From assembly GCA_902780785.1 (NCBI GenBank), contig CACZGS010000009.1, positions 1 to 64,000 on the forward strand: a DNA stretch of 64,000 bases, written 5' to 3'. Source of the DNA: Oscillospiraceae bacterium (GTDB taxonomy: Bacteria > Bacillota > Clostridia > Saccharofermentanales > Saccharofermentanaceae). Positions 36,366 through 45,148 of the stretch are shown one piece after another. Both the position numbers and the translations under genes were made by a program. The notes under the pieces are model-generated. The model did not search any database. It saw only the letters and a program-made list of their open reading frames with translations, and was not told where the DNA came from. The stretch's first letter is position 1. Every line of letters starts with the position of its first letter.

Positions 36366-37598
36366 ATGTACAGAAATGTTTTCGATGTGCTTGAAGAGAG
36401 AGGTTACTTCTCACAGGCTACACACAGAGACGAGATCTATGAGCTCCTGAGCAAGCCCGGTGTGTCTTTCTACATCGGATTTGACCCGACTGCAGATTCT
36501 CTTCACGTTGGCCACTTCGTTCAGATGATGGTTATGAGCCACATGCAGAAGGCAGGCCACAGACCGATCGCTCTCATGGGCGGCGGTACAGCCATGATCG
36601 GCGACCCTACAGGCCGTACCGACATGCGTCAGATGATGACAGTCGAGACTATCGACCACAACGTTGAGTGCTTCAAGAAGCAGATGGGCAAGGTTGTTGA
36701 TTTTTCTGAGGGCAAGGCTCTTATCGTAAACAACGCAGACTGGCTCAGGAACCTCAATTACATCGAGTTCTTAAGAGAAGTAGGAACACACTTCTCCGTT
36801 AACAAGATGCTCACGGCTGAGTGCTACAAGCAGAGACTTGAGAAGGGTCTTTCCTTCCTTGAATTCAACTATATGCTCATGCAGGGCTACGACTTCTATT
36901 ACCTCCACGAGAAGTACGGCTGCAACCTTGAGTTCGGCGGTGACGACCAGTGGTCCAACATCCTCGCAGGCATGGAGCTCGTACGCCGTAAGAAGGGCGA
37001 TTCCGTATACGGTCTCACATTCACTCTCCTTACAAACAGCGAGGGCAAGAAGATGGGTAAGACAGCTAAGGGTGCTGTATGGCTCGATGCTGAGAAGACA
37101 CCTGTTTTCGATTTCTATCAGTACTGGAGAAACGTTGACGACGCTGACGTCATCAAGTGCATGAAGCTTTTGACATTCCTCGAGATGGACGAGATCAACG
37201 AGTACGCAAAGCTTAAGGACTCCGCTATCAACGAAGCAAAGAAGAGACTCGCTTACGAAGTTACAAAGATCGTTCACGGCGAAGAGGCTGCCCAGATCGC
37301 GAAAAAGACCGCTGAGGATCTTTTCGAGAACGCAGGAAGATCTGAAGACATGAAGACAACTGAGATCACAAACGATGAGCTCGCATCTGAAATGCAGATC
37401 GCTGACGCTCTTGTTAAGGCAGGCCTCATGAAATCAAAGGGTGAAGCAAGACGTATGATCCAGCAGAAGGGCGTATACCTCAACGATGCAGTCGTTGAAG
37501 ACCAGTTCTATGCTCTCAAAGAATCAGACTTTGATGCTAACGGCGAAGCTATCGTCCGTAAGGGCAAGAAGACATACCATAGATTGAAGCTCGTCTGA
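36366..37598 (+). CDS. tyrS: Tyrosyl-tRNA synthetase
   Basis: ATG 36366 lies after TTGGAGGAA; an in-frame TTG at 36351 is not needed. The 410-residue class I enzyme has the HIGH-type motif ADSLHVGH, the tyrosine-site [16 protein letters not shown] segment, KMGKT for the KMSKS loop, and a C-terminal S4 RNA-binding domain ([16 protein letters not shown]). No T-box leader is visible upstream. Confidence 0.95.
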   Translation: MYRNVFDVLEERGYFSQATHRDEIYELLSKPGVSFYIGFDPTADSLHVGHFVQMMVMSHMQKAGHRPIALMGGGTAMIGDPTGRTDMRQMMTVETIDHNVECFKKQMGKVVDFSEGKALIVNNADWLRNLNYIEFLREVGTHFSVNKMLTAECYKQRLEKGLSFLEFNYMLMQGYDFYYLHEKYGCNLEFGGDDQWSNILAGMELVRRKKGDSVYGLTFTLLTNSEGKKMGKTAKGAVWLDAEKTPVFDFYQYWRNVDDADVIKCMKLLTFLEMDEINEYAKLKDSAINEAKKRLAYEVTKIVHGEEAAQIAKKTAEDLFENAGRSEDMKTTEITNDELASEMQIADALVKAGLMKSKGEARRMIQQKGVYLNDAVVEDQFYALKESDFDANGEAIVRKGKKTYHRLKLV

Positions 37599-37624
37599 TA
37601 AGTCCTTTATAATTTGGTTTTTAA

Positions 37625-37658
37625 GTCCCCGGCATATGTTGATGTCGGGGATTTTTTA
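37625..37658 (+). terminator. Intrinsic terminator after tyrS
   Basis: TCCCCGGCAT and ATGTCGGGGA form a 10-position stem around ATGTTG, followed by TTTTTT. Confidence 0.9.
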
Positions 37659-37758
37659 TCCGCATATTTAGTTAAGTTTGTCGCTCTGAATTCGTTGAAA
37701 AGGGCTTTTGCTCGCGGTAAAATAAGTTTAACTTTTTTGGCGTCAGGAGGGAACGATT

Positions 37759-38313
37759 ATGAAGAAGATGCGTGCTGTTATCGCTTCTTTACTTGCATGC
37801 GCAACTTTGATCTCATTTGCAGGATGCGCAAGGGTTAAGCTTATCGATGATGAGGATGTTTTTTTCGATGCTCTGGATAATGCAGTAGGTATCGATGAGG
37901 ATGAGACTCAGCATGCGAAGGGCACAACATTTAACGGCGATAAGGCTGAATATGTAATTCAGGCAAAAGACGGAGACAATACATACATTTACGTCAGATT
38001 CAAGAAAGCTGAAGATGCAATGGATTATTTTGAAGATGCATACGATTCTTTCAACGATACCGTAAAGGATAAGGATTTTGACGGATCACACTCCATGGCT
38101 ATCAGCAAGAAGACCGGTTCGATCACATTCAACGGTGACATCGAAAAGGGTTCCAAGGTCGGTACAAAGTATCTGTCCAAGGACAGCGAGATCTTCGGCG
38201 GCGTCTATGTAAACCAGAATGTTTACATCGAAGTATATTCCATCGAAGGCAGCAAGCGTGACAAGGAAAAGATCTCCTCATTCCTTAAGGAGCTCGGCTT
38301 CCCCAAGCCTTGA
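37759..38313 (+). CDS. Small lipoprotein of unknown function
   Basis: CAGGAGGG precedes the ATG. The 184-residue product has lipobox ISFAGC with Cys23. The mature part is acidic with a ferredoxin-like strand-helix pattern (YIYVRFKKAEDAMDYFEDAYDSF) and no known domain. Its stop codon lies inside the left arm of a structured element that follows. Confidence 0.72.
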   Translation: MKKMRAVIASLLACATLISFAGCARVKLIDDEDVFFDALDNAVGIDEDETQHAKGTTFNGDKAEYVIQAKDGDNTYIYVRFKKAEDAMDYFEDAYDSFNDTVKDKDFDGSHSMAISKKTGSITFNGDIEKGSKVGTKYLSKDSEIFGGVYVNQNVYIEVYSIEGSKRDKEKISSFLKELGFPKP

Positions 38314-38379
38314 TGATTTTTCTCACTGTGAGTCTTCCGCGCTACGCTTGTGCGGAAGCAGTTCGAAATAATCATCAAG
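38309..38379 (+). other. Three-stem structured element in the 3' region
   Basis: The segment 38309-38322 pairs with 38365-38379 (CTTGATGATT against AATCATCAAG, with one bulged A). Inside it are two hairpins: CTCA/TGAG at 38322-38332 and CTTCCGC/GCGGAAG at 38334-38358. Together they would make a three-way junction that starts at the lipoprotein stop codon. No known RNA family is recognised. Confidence 0.6.
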
Positions 38380-38402
38380 CCTTAACGATAAGGTAAAACA
38401 CT

Positions 38403-38438
38403 AAAGAGACTGGTTAATTCCAGTCTCTTTTTGTTTTG
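38403..38438 (+). terminator. Intrinsic terminator
   Basis: AGAGACTGG pairs perfectly with CCAGTCTCT around TTAATT, followed by TTTTGTTTT. It ends the lipoprotein transcript downstream of the structured element. Confidence 0.92.
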
Positions 38439-38536
38439 GGAACCATTATTGGTACACATGCGAAAACCGGTATTTACAAACATATGTTCGGGGTGATAGA
38501 ATGACGGCACTTAAAGACGGACAGGAGGAATAAAGC

Positions 38537-39268
38537 ATGACAGACCGGGGCATGAGATACACATATGACGGCACTTTCGAGGGATATCTTTGCGCAGTCC
38601 TGGCGGCTTTAAGGTCGGGCAAAGTGCCCGCCTCGATAACTGACCGGAGGGTGGATGACAGGCCTGACGCAGCCGTGAACATATCGACGAGCCTTAAGGA
38701 TGCTCAGTATCTCTGCTCCACGATATGTGCCAGGAGCAGTGCCGAAGTCCAGCAGATGGTATCAGATTATTTTTTGGCTGACGTTAACAACATGGAGATC
38801 AATCTCTATAAGATGATCTTCTGCTCCCTGAAGTACGGCGCGAGGGTCGCGGAGGATTACTCGAGCGAACTAATGAGCGGCATACAGATGGCGATAAGAG
38901 ACCTTTACAGGGAGTCCCAGTCTGTACTGCAGGAGCTTGACTTCTATCTCGGCGAAGAGGCTTCGTGCAGCGTTATAAATCCAAGGAATTCAGTACTTCC
39001 GATAATCAGGAATCCCGTGCTCAAGCGCCGCGACATCGATGATTTCATTGTTTACGACAAGAGGCATCATCTGCTATTGGAGCGCTATGCGGATCAGAAC
39101 ATGCTCCTTGATATATCTGATTTCCCGATACCTGATTTCAGGGATCCCAAGGAGGCCTATGACTGTCTGTGGCCTTTTGTCAGGGACAGGCGCTTTGACG
39201 TGAGGGTCATACCGGGGCAGAAAAAAAGCGGCTCTGCGATAGAGCCGCTCTGGTTAAAAGCTTCGTGA
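38537..39268 (+). CDS. TIGR03915/DUF4130 family DNA metabolism protein
   Basis: The 243-residue protein matches the DUF4130 family: YTYDGTFEGYLCAVLAAL at the N terminus, INLYKMIFCSLKYGARVAED, and NPRNSVLPIIRNPVLKRRDI followed by IVYDKRHHLLLERY. The family is usually paired with a putative repair radical SAM protein, which is not next to it here. GGACAGGAGG precedes the ATG. The last dozen codons lie inside the terminator of the opposite-strand gene. Confidence 0.8.
   Translation: MTDRGMRYTYDGTFEGYLCAVLAALRSGKVPASITDRRVDDRPDAAVNISTSLKDAQYLCSTICARSSAEVQQMVSDYFLADVNNMEINLYKMIFCSLKYGARVAEDYSSELMSGIQMAIRDLYRESQSVLQELDFYLGEEASCSVINPRNSVLPIIRNPVLKRRDIDDFIVYDKRHHLLLERYADQNMLLDISDFPIPDFRDPKEAYDCLWPFVRDRRFDVRVIPGQKKSGSAIEPLWLKAS
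39221..39249 (-). terminator. Minus-strand terminator embedded in a coding end
   Basis: AGCGGCTCT and AGAGCCGCT form a perfect 9-bp stem around 5 bases; on the minus strand it is followed by seven T. It terminates the acyl-CoA ligase gene that ends at 39281, while lying inside the 3' end of the DUF4130 gene on the plus strand. Confidence 0.88.
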
Positions 39269-39280
39269 AATCTTTTCAGA

Positions 39281-41632
39281 TTACTTCTTTTCTTCGGAAG
39301 ATGATCTGATAGCCTTTCTCATGATCTTGCCGTTGAATGTCTTAGGAAGTTCATCTACGAATTCAACTACTCTCGGGTACTTATAAGGAGCTGTCTTTTC
39401 CTTAACGTAGTTCTGGATCTCTTTCTTGAGTTCCTCCGTTCCCTCAGTGCCCTTAACGAGTGTGATCGTAGCTTTGACAACGATGCCTCTTACGCCCTGA
39501 GGATCAGGTACGCCCGTAACTGCGCACTCAAGAACATAAGGGAGCTCCATAATGACGTTCTCGATCTCGAAGGGTCCGATTCGGTAGCCTGAAGACTTAA
39601 TGACATCGTCCGTACGGCCGACATACCAGAAGTAGCCGTCCTCATCTGCCCAAGCTGTATCGCCTGTGTGATACCAGCCGTCGTGCCAAGCTTCGTTTGT
39701 GAGCTCAGGTGCGAGGTAGTACTGAAGGAAGAGTCCCTTCGGATGATAGTTCTGTGTGTTGATGCAGATCTCGCCTGTCTCACCGGGCTTGCATACGTTG
39801 CCGTCAGGATCAAGGATCTTAACTTCGTAGAGCGGATTGGGCTTACCCATGGAGCCGATACGGAGCTTTGCGCCGACAAGGTTTGCGATCGCAAGCGTTG
39901 TCTCTGTCTGGCCGAAGCCTTCCATGAGACGGATACCTGTTGCTGCCATGAAGCGGTTGAATACCTCAGGGTTCAGAGCTTCGCCTGCAGTAACTGCATA
40001 CTTGAGGGAAGACAGATCGTACTTGGAAAGGTCTTCCTTGATGAAGAATCTGAACATCGTCGGAGGTGCGCAGAATGTAGTGATGTTGTATTTCTTGAAC
40101 ATAGGGAGGATCTCTTCAGCCTTGAAGCGGTCGAAGTCGAATGTGAAGACAGGTGCTTCACAGAGCCACTGACCGTAGAGCTTGCCCCAGAGTGCCTTAC
40201 CCCAGCCTGTATCGGAGATGGAGAAGTGGAGTCCGTTAGGATCGACGTTCTGCCAGTACTTTGCTGTCGTGATGTGGCCGATAGCATACATGTAGGAATG
40301 CAGAGCCATCTTAGGATAGCCTGTCGTACCTGATGTGAAGAACATTACCATCGGATCGTAGCCGCATGCATAGTCTGCAGGGCGCTCGAAAACATCGGAG
40401 CAATTCTTGAACTCTTCGTTGAAGTCGTGCCAGCCGGGTCTTGAACCGTTGCAGAGGATCAATGTCTCAACTCCGCAAACCTTTGCTGCCTTCTCGCACT
40501 CATCTGCCGCATCGTCATCTGATGTACAGAAGACTGCCTTAACGCCTGCTGCGTTGAAGCGGTATTCGTAGTCGTGGTCACGGAGGAGGTGGGTAGCAGG
40601 GATAGCTACTGCGCCTAACTTCTCGAGACCCATCATGGCGAACCAGAACTGGTAGTGACGCTTAAGAACGAGGACTACCTTGTCGCCCTTGCCGATGCCC
40701 AATGACTTGAAGTAATTGGCGGTCATGTTGGAATATTTCTTGATGTCGCCGAATGTGAAGCGCTTCTCTGTTACGCAGTCCTTAGCGACCCAGAGCATAG
40801 CGAGCTTGTTGGGGTTCTTGTCTGCGATAACGTCAACGCAGTCATATGCGAAGTTGAACTTCTTGCATGCAGGAACGTTAACGTCTACGTCGACCAATGT
40901 GCCGTTCTCGTCGAGAACGCCGTTGAGATAGTGTGTGTAGACAGCATCTTCAAGGTTAGCTGCGTCAACGTTGGTAACGTTGTCTGTACGCATCTCTTCT
41001 GAGTTGTAAGGTGTGGTGTAGTTCTCGCCCTTGCCCCATGCCTCAGGATTTAAGATGATCGCATAGAATACGCAGTCCTCACCGCCAAGAGCGAACTCGC
41101 CGTGGGGCTGAGTGGAGTCGAAGTAGATGCAGTCGCCTTCGTGGAGTACTTCGGAGGAATCACCGATGATGACCTTCAATGTACCCTTAACGACGATATT
41201 CATTTCCTGATAATTATGTGAAACGAGGTGATAAGGAGGATTCAAAGCCTCTTCGGAATAAGGAACTACGACGCGGAAGGGCTCGCAGAGCTTGTTCTTG
41301 AATCTTGATGCAAGACGCTGGTACTTATAGCCTGTACGTCTTGTGATAGGGCTGCCCTGGCCGTTTCTTGTTACCGCATACTCGGTGAGGGCAGGGGAGG
41401 AACCTTCCATAATGTCTGATATTTCGACGCCTGCGAGGTTTGCGAATTTATAAATGAACGTAAAGTTGAAGTCCTGGGTGCCTTCTTCGAACTTGAGATA
41501 TTCCTCAGTGGTAATATCAAGCTTGGAGGCAACTTCCTCAGGTGTGAGACCCATGTCCAGTCTCAGGCCGTGAACTCTGTCGGCAACTTCTGCGAGTCTT
41601 AGCTCGACGTTGCTGTTGTTTGCTGTTGACAT
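39281..41632 (-). CDS. HTH-cupin-acyl-CoA ligase fusion
   Basis: The 783-residue protein joins three parts. Residues about 12-75 are an XRE-type helix-turn-helix (MGLTPEEVASKLDITTEEYLKFE). Residues about 110-200 are a cupin (NYQEMNIVVKGTLKVIIG; LHEGDCIYFDSTQPHGE). Residues about 250-780 are a medium-chain-like adenylate-forming acyl-CoA ligase with FFTSGTTGYPKMALHS, EGFGQTETT, YHTGDTAWADEDGYFWYVGR and the C-terminal Lys motif NGKIMRK. AAGGAGAAAAG precedes the ATG. A T-box leader controls it. It may sense and activate an organic acid tied to amino acid supply; that role is inferred. Confidence 0.9.
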   Translation of the reverse strand: MSTANNSNVELRLAEVADRVHGLRLDMGLTPEEVASKLDITTEEYLKFEEGTQDFNFTFIYKFANLAGVEISDIMEGSSPALTEYAVTRNGQGSPITRRTGYKYQRLASRFKNKLCEPFRVVVPYSEEALNPPYHLVSHNYQEMNIVVKGTLKVIIGDSSEVLHEGDCIYFDSTQPHGEFALGGEDCVFYAIILNPEAWGKGENYTTPYNSEEMRTDNVTNVDAANLEDAVYTHYLNGVLDENGTLVDVDVNVPACKKFNFAYDCVDVIADKNPNKLAMLWVAKDCVTEKRFTFGDIKKYSNMTANYFKSLGIGKGDKVVLVLKRHYQFWFAMMGLEKLGAVAIPATHLLRDHDYEYRFNAAGVKAVFCTSDDDAADECEKAAKVCGVETLILCNGSRPGWHDFNEEFKNCSDVFERPADYACGYDPMVMFFTSGTTGYPKMALHSYMYAIGHITTAKYWQNVDPNGLHFSISDTGWGKALWGKLYGQWLCEAPVFTFDFDRFKAEEILPMFKKYNITTFCAPPTMFRFFIKEDLSKYDLSSLKYAVTAGEALNPEVFNRFMAATGIRLMEGFGQTETTLAIANLVGAKLRIGSMGKPNPLYEVKILDPDGNVCKPGETGEICINTQNYHPKGLFLQYYLAPELTNEAWHDGWYHTGDTAWADEDGYFWYVGRTDDVIKSSGYRIGPFEIENVIMELPYVLECAVTGVPDPQGVRGIVVKATITLVKGTEGTEELKKEIQNYVKEKTAPYKYPRVVEFVDELPKTFNGKIMRKAIRSSSEEKK

Positions 41633-41681
41633 AACTTTTCTCCTTTTCTGTCAATCTGTCTTGTCTGTTCCCATGTGGGGC

Positions 41682-41990
41682 AAAAAAAAAGCCCCAACAT
41701 CCTACTTGGACATTGAGACGAATATAAATCCGCGGTACCACTCAATTTGCAAACGTTCTGTTTGCCACTTACGAAGTCTAACAACTCCTTTGCATTAACG
41801 CAGCATCACGGGCACTGTCTACTAGGGAATGATCCTTTTCGGAATGCCGGCTCGGAAGGGATAGCCTGTTGCAAATATCGTCACGTGCCTCTCAGCTTAC
41901 AGCACTTCTCTGTATTGACCGAATCTCTGCGGCTTTCTTCGTCACAGCCTTTAGAGTTATTCAATTGTATGCATTTCATAGCCGAAATGT
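41682..41990 (-). promoter_or_regulatory. T-box leader
   Basis: On the minus strand the conserved AGTGGTACCGCGG lies at 41742-41730. ATTGAG and CTCAAT around it would form the antiterminator. The competing terminator pairs GTCTCAATGTCC (41719-41708) with GGATGTTGGGGC (41702-41691), 12 positions counting G-U pairs, followed by nine T. A stem III-like hairpin GCAAAC/GTTTGC sits at 41749-41765, and a long Stem I-like region with AGAGAAG precedes. The UGGU bulge predicts a tRNA with discriminator A. I could not fix the specifier codon. Confidence 0.88.
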
Positions 41991-41996
41991 GACATA

Positions 41997-42025
41997 AGAA
42001 TATATCTGCGTTACAGAAATGTCAA
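41997..42025 (-). promoter_or_regulatory. Promoter of the T-box transcript
   Basis: On the minus strand TTGACA (42025-42020) and TATTCT (42002-41997) are separated by 17 bases. Transcription would start near 41990, giving a leader of about 360 bases before the ATG. Confidence 0.85.
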
Positions 42026-42045
42026 CAATCATTTTAAATTAGTTT

Positions 42046-42074
42046 TTGCACGCGGCTAGTTAAGAGTGTAAAAT
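42046..42074 (+). promoter_or_regulatory. Promoter of the SDR-repeat gene
   Basis: TTGCAC at 42046-42051 and TAAAAT at 42069-42074 have a 17-base spacer. The untranslated leader to ATG 42197 is about 115 bases; I saw no known riboswitch in it. Confidence 0.65.
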
Positions 42075-42196
42075 ATACGTAATTATTTATTATCTGATTT
42101 TATGCAATCTGCTAATTTTGGATAATGAGTTTTTAAATGAACAACTTAAGACCTCGTATTTAACGAACAGCAAACAATTAGCCGAGGAGAAAACGT

Positions 42197-44482
42197 ATGG
42201 CGGTTAAGTATCTTGTATCAGGCGGCGAAGGCGCATTAGGAAAGACTGTTATCAGCATGCTTCTCCAGCGTGGAGAAAAAGTGAGAATCCTCATGAGCGA
42301 GCTCTCTGATACCAGGATCTATCGTAACAATCCGAATATCGAGATCTGCTACGGTATTTCCACTGACAAGGACTCCATGATCGAATTCTTCGATCTTGAA
42401 GATCCGAGATCAGCAATCCTGTTCCACACTGATGAATATGTATCACTTTCCGATTCAACTAATCTCACCATGAGAAGAGTTAACGTTATCGGCGCCGAGA
42501 ACATCGTCGATATGTGCCTTAAGCGTAAGGTAGGAAAGCTCGTTTATTTAAGCTCCGCTTATGCTCTCAATCCTGAGGTTAAGGGCGAAGACTTAACTAT
42601 CCATTTCGACCGCAACAAGGTTGAAGGTGAATATGCAAAGTCCAAGGCGGAAGCAGCTGCTTATGTCATGGAGAAGGTATCTCTTAACAGACTTAATGCG
42701 GTAATGGTCCTTCCTACATTCATTATCGGACCCGGTTATTCCGAAGACTATGAGATCAACAAGGTCTTGAACAGTTATCTTAATAACGGAACCATCCCTC
42801 CGAAGCAGGGCGGCCGTGCATTCGTCGACGTAAGAGACGTTGCAAACGCAATGCTCACTTTGGCAGATAAGGGCGAGCCCGGCGCAGGCTACATCGTAAC
42901 AGGCGACTATAAGACCTCCGGTGAGTTCTTCCAGGATGTTAACGAGATCAGCGGCAACGATGCACCTGTAAAGACTGCATCCAAGCTCGTCATGAGCAAG
43001 TCCCTGGCTAAGCTCGTTGACTTCTACTATAAGATCACACATAAGGAGAATCCGAAGGAAGCATACACACTCTTCAGTGATAATCCGGACGCAAGATTCG
43101 AAGACAACAGCAAGGGCGTTCTTCCTGAGATCACTATAAGCTTCAAGGATTCGCTCAAGGATACAATCGAAGGCGCACAGCATGGCGGAGTCCAGGCTGC
43201 AGCTGCAGCACAGACAACGACTGAGCGTAAGACATCAGCCGATGCCATGGATGCAAGACTTAAGCAGCAGCAGAATGTTACTTCCAAGGCTCATGCCACC
43301 ACGACTTCAGCTGAGACTCCGATGAGACCTGCTGCACACACGAAGCTTGCTGCCGCAGCAGCTGCCAAGGTTGCAGCAAGAGCTGCCGAAGCAGAGAAGG
43401 AAGAGAACAAGTCAATAAGCCCTCTGTCCACTCTTAAGGATCCTGATGAGAAGCTCACTGATGAAGAAGAGCCCAAGCTCAACAGCGAGACGACTTTCAG
43501 ATTCGGCGGCACACCTACAAAGTTTACAAGAGTAGAGACTCCGGCACCTGAGAAGCCGAAGTCCATCATCCCTCAGGCAAATAAGCCTGAAGCACCCAAG
43601 GCACCTGCAGCTCCCAAGGCAGCAGAGCCCGCAAAATCTATAATTCCGCCTACGGCACCTAAGGCTGATGAAGCTCCCAAGACTGCTGCTCCGGCATCTG
43701 CAGGATTCCCCAGACCTGGATTCGCAAGGACCCAGCCTGCCGCAACACCTGCTGCCGAGACGAAGACAGAACCTATCAACAGTGCATTCAAGGCACCCGA
43801 GCCGAAGCAAAAGCCCGCACCTGCACCTTCCGGATTCCCGAGAGCAGGCGGATTCGCAAGACCTCAGCCCGCTGCAACTGCGGCTCCCAAGAATGAGCCC
43901 GTGCAGCCGATCAATTCAGCATTCAAGGCACCCGAGCCGAAGCAAAAGCCCGCTCCTGCACCTTCCGGATTCCCGAGAGCAGGCGGATTTGCAAGACCTC
44001 AGCCCGCTGCAACAGCAACACCTTCCAACAGTGTTCCGAGACCGACTGCTGCACCTGCAGCTACTCCTTCAGCAGGCTTATCCAAGTCTTCCGAGGATAC
44101 ATCCGGCGGCTTCTTAAGACAGTCAACTGCAGCTACGACTTTCCCGAGTCCTGCAGCAACACCTTCTGCCGCTACGAAGACAGAGCCTATCAACAGCGCA
44201 TTCAAGGCACCCGGAGCAAGCTCCAAGCCTGCTGATTCTAATCCGTTCAAGCCGACCGGCAATGCGTCTTTCGGTGCAGCTAAGGAAGAGCCCGCTAAGC
44301 CTTCATTCGGCGCAGCCAAGGAAGAACCTGCAAAGACTTCATTCGGCGCATCCTTTGAAAAGGAACCTTCGGTAGATGATCTTTTCAACGATCTCGAAAA
44401 GGAGATCGAGAGCTACGGTTCTTCTGACGGACCTGTTGTTCCGCCCGGAATCTTTGCTCCTCCGCCGAAGCCGGGTCAGTGA
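42197..44482 (+). CDS. NAD-dependent epimerase-like protein with long Pro/Ala tail
   Basis: Residues 1-320 are an extended SDR domain: GGEGALGKTV for the nucleotide site, and the YAKSK active motif after VYLSSAYALNP. Residues about 330-761 are low-complexity, rich in Ala, Pro, Lys and Glu, and contain a 45-residue repeat (INSAFKAPEPKQKPAPAPSG and SGFPRAGGFARPQP) seen about two and a half times. There is no signal peptide or membrane segment. A tail of this length is unusual for an SDR enzyme and suggests a scaffold or binding role. The stop overlaps maf. Confidence 0.82.
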   Translation: MAVKYLVSGGEGALGKTVISMLLQRGEKVRILMSELSDTRIYRNNPNIEICYGISTDKDSMIEFFDLEDPRSAILFHTDEYVSLSDSTNLTMRRVNVIGAENIVDMCLKRKVGKLVYLSSAYALNPEVKGEDLTIHFDRNKVEGEYAKSKAEAAAYVMEKVSLNRLNAVMVLPTFIIGPGYSEDYEINKVLNSYLNNGTIPPKQGGRAFVDVRDVANAMLTLADKGEPGAGYIVTGDYKTSGEFFQDVNEISGNDAPVKTASKLVMSKSLAKLVDFYYKITHKENPKEAYTLFSDNPDARFEDNSKGVLPEITISFKDSLKDTIEGAQHGGVQAAAAAQTTTERKTSADAMDARLKQQQNVTSKAHATTTSAETPMRPAAHTKLAAAAAAKVAARAAEAEKEENKSISPLSTLKDPDEKLTDEEEPKLNSETTFRFGGTPTKFTRVETPAPEKPKSIIPQANKPEAPKAPAAPKAAEPAKSIIPPTAPKADEAPKTAAPASAGFPRPGFARTQPAATPAAETKTEPINSAFKAPEPKQKPAPAPSGFPRAGGFARPQPAATAAPKNEPVQPINSAFKAPEPKQKPAPAPSGFPRAGGFARPQPAATATPSNSVPRPTAAPAATPSAGLSKSSEDTSGGFLRQSTAATTFPSPAATPSAATKTEPINSAFKAPGASSKPADSNPFKPTGNASFGAAKEEPAKPSFGAAKEEPAKTSFGASFEKEPSVDDLFNDLEKEIESYGSSDGPVVPPGIFAPPPKPGQ
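43771..44060 (+). repeat. 135-bp in-frame tandem repeat in the SDR tail
   Basis: The segment starting ACAGTGCATTCAAGG at about 43780 recurs 135 bases later with few changes (CATTCAAGG at 43785 and 43920), and a partial third copy appears near 44199. Each unit codes 45 residues. Near-identity at the DNA level suggests recent duplication. Confidence 0.8.
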
Positions 44483-45111
44483 TGAACAGCGTGAATTCTT
44501 TCAAGAATAACAAGAGAATAATCCTAGCAAGCGCGTCTCCCAGGAGGCGCGAATTGCTGTCTTTGGTTACAGATAATTTCGAAGTCCTGACAGCCGACGT
44601 TGACGAGCGCGCTGCAGAGATAAAGATGGAAGAAGAGGGCATTCCCGCGCTTAAGGTCAGTGAGCACCTTGCGGAGATAAAGGCCGGGGCGGTCTACGAT
44701 TCTTTGTCCGATGAGGAGAAGGAGAATTCGATCGTCATAGGCGCGGACACTTCGGTTATTCTGGATAACATTATCTTCGGCAAGCCCACGGGCAGGGATG
44801 AAGCGGTAAATATGCTCTCAATGCTCTCAGGACACACGCATGTGGTCGCGACCGGAGTCGCGATTTTCGAGGGCTCAAACAAAAAGACATTTACGGAAGA
44901 GACCAGAGTCGAATTCAACGAACTGGACGACTACCAGAGGAAGCTGATATCAGATTACATAGACACCGGTTCGCCGTTCGATAAGGCCGGCGGATACGGC
45001 ATTCAGGATATGGGCGCGCTCCTGGTCAAAAGGATCGACGGAGACTACGCAAACGTCGTCGGATTCCCCGTCTCAAGACTGGCAAGAGAACTATCAAACA
45101 TGGTAAAATAA
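44482..45111 (+). CDS. maf: Maf-like nucleotide pyrophosphatase
   Basis: The 209-residue protein has ASASPRRREL at the N terminus, VIGADTSVI, and KAGGYGIQDMGALL, all typical of Maf/YhdE enzymes that hydrolyse dTTP, UTP or modified NTPs. The ATG overlaps the preceding stop; a GTG three bases earlier is an alternative. The coupling with the SDR-repeat gene is notable but unexplained. Confidence 0.93.
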   Translation: MNSVNSFKNNKRIILASASPRRRELLSLVTDNFEVLTADVDERAAEIKMEEEGIPALKVSEHLAEIKAGAVYDSLSDEEKENSIVIGADTSVILDNIIFGKPTGRDEAVNMLSMLSGHTHVVATGVAIFEGSNKKTFTEETRVEFNELDDYQRKLISDYIDTGSPFDKAGGYGIQDMGALLVKRIDGDYANVVGFPVSRLARELSNMVK

Positions 45112-45148
45112 TCGTTGGAATATGAATAGGTTCCAAAGGAGGAATACT

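Noticed and set aside
37614..37838. A 74-codon frame after tyrS
   Set aside because: It runs through a terminator and overlaps the start of a clear lipoprotein gene in another frame.
41746..41990. Possible specifier codons UAU, CUA or GGC in the T-box Stem I
   Set aside because: I could not place the specifier loop with confidence, so no amino acid is claimed beyond discriminator A.
43771..44220. CRISPR-like or phage tail-fibre repeat
   Set aside because: The repeat is in-frame coding sequence of the SDR tail with no spacers.
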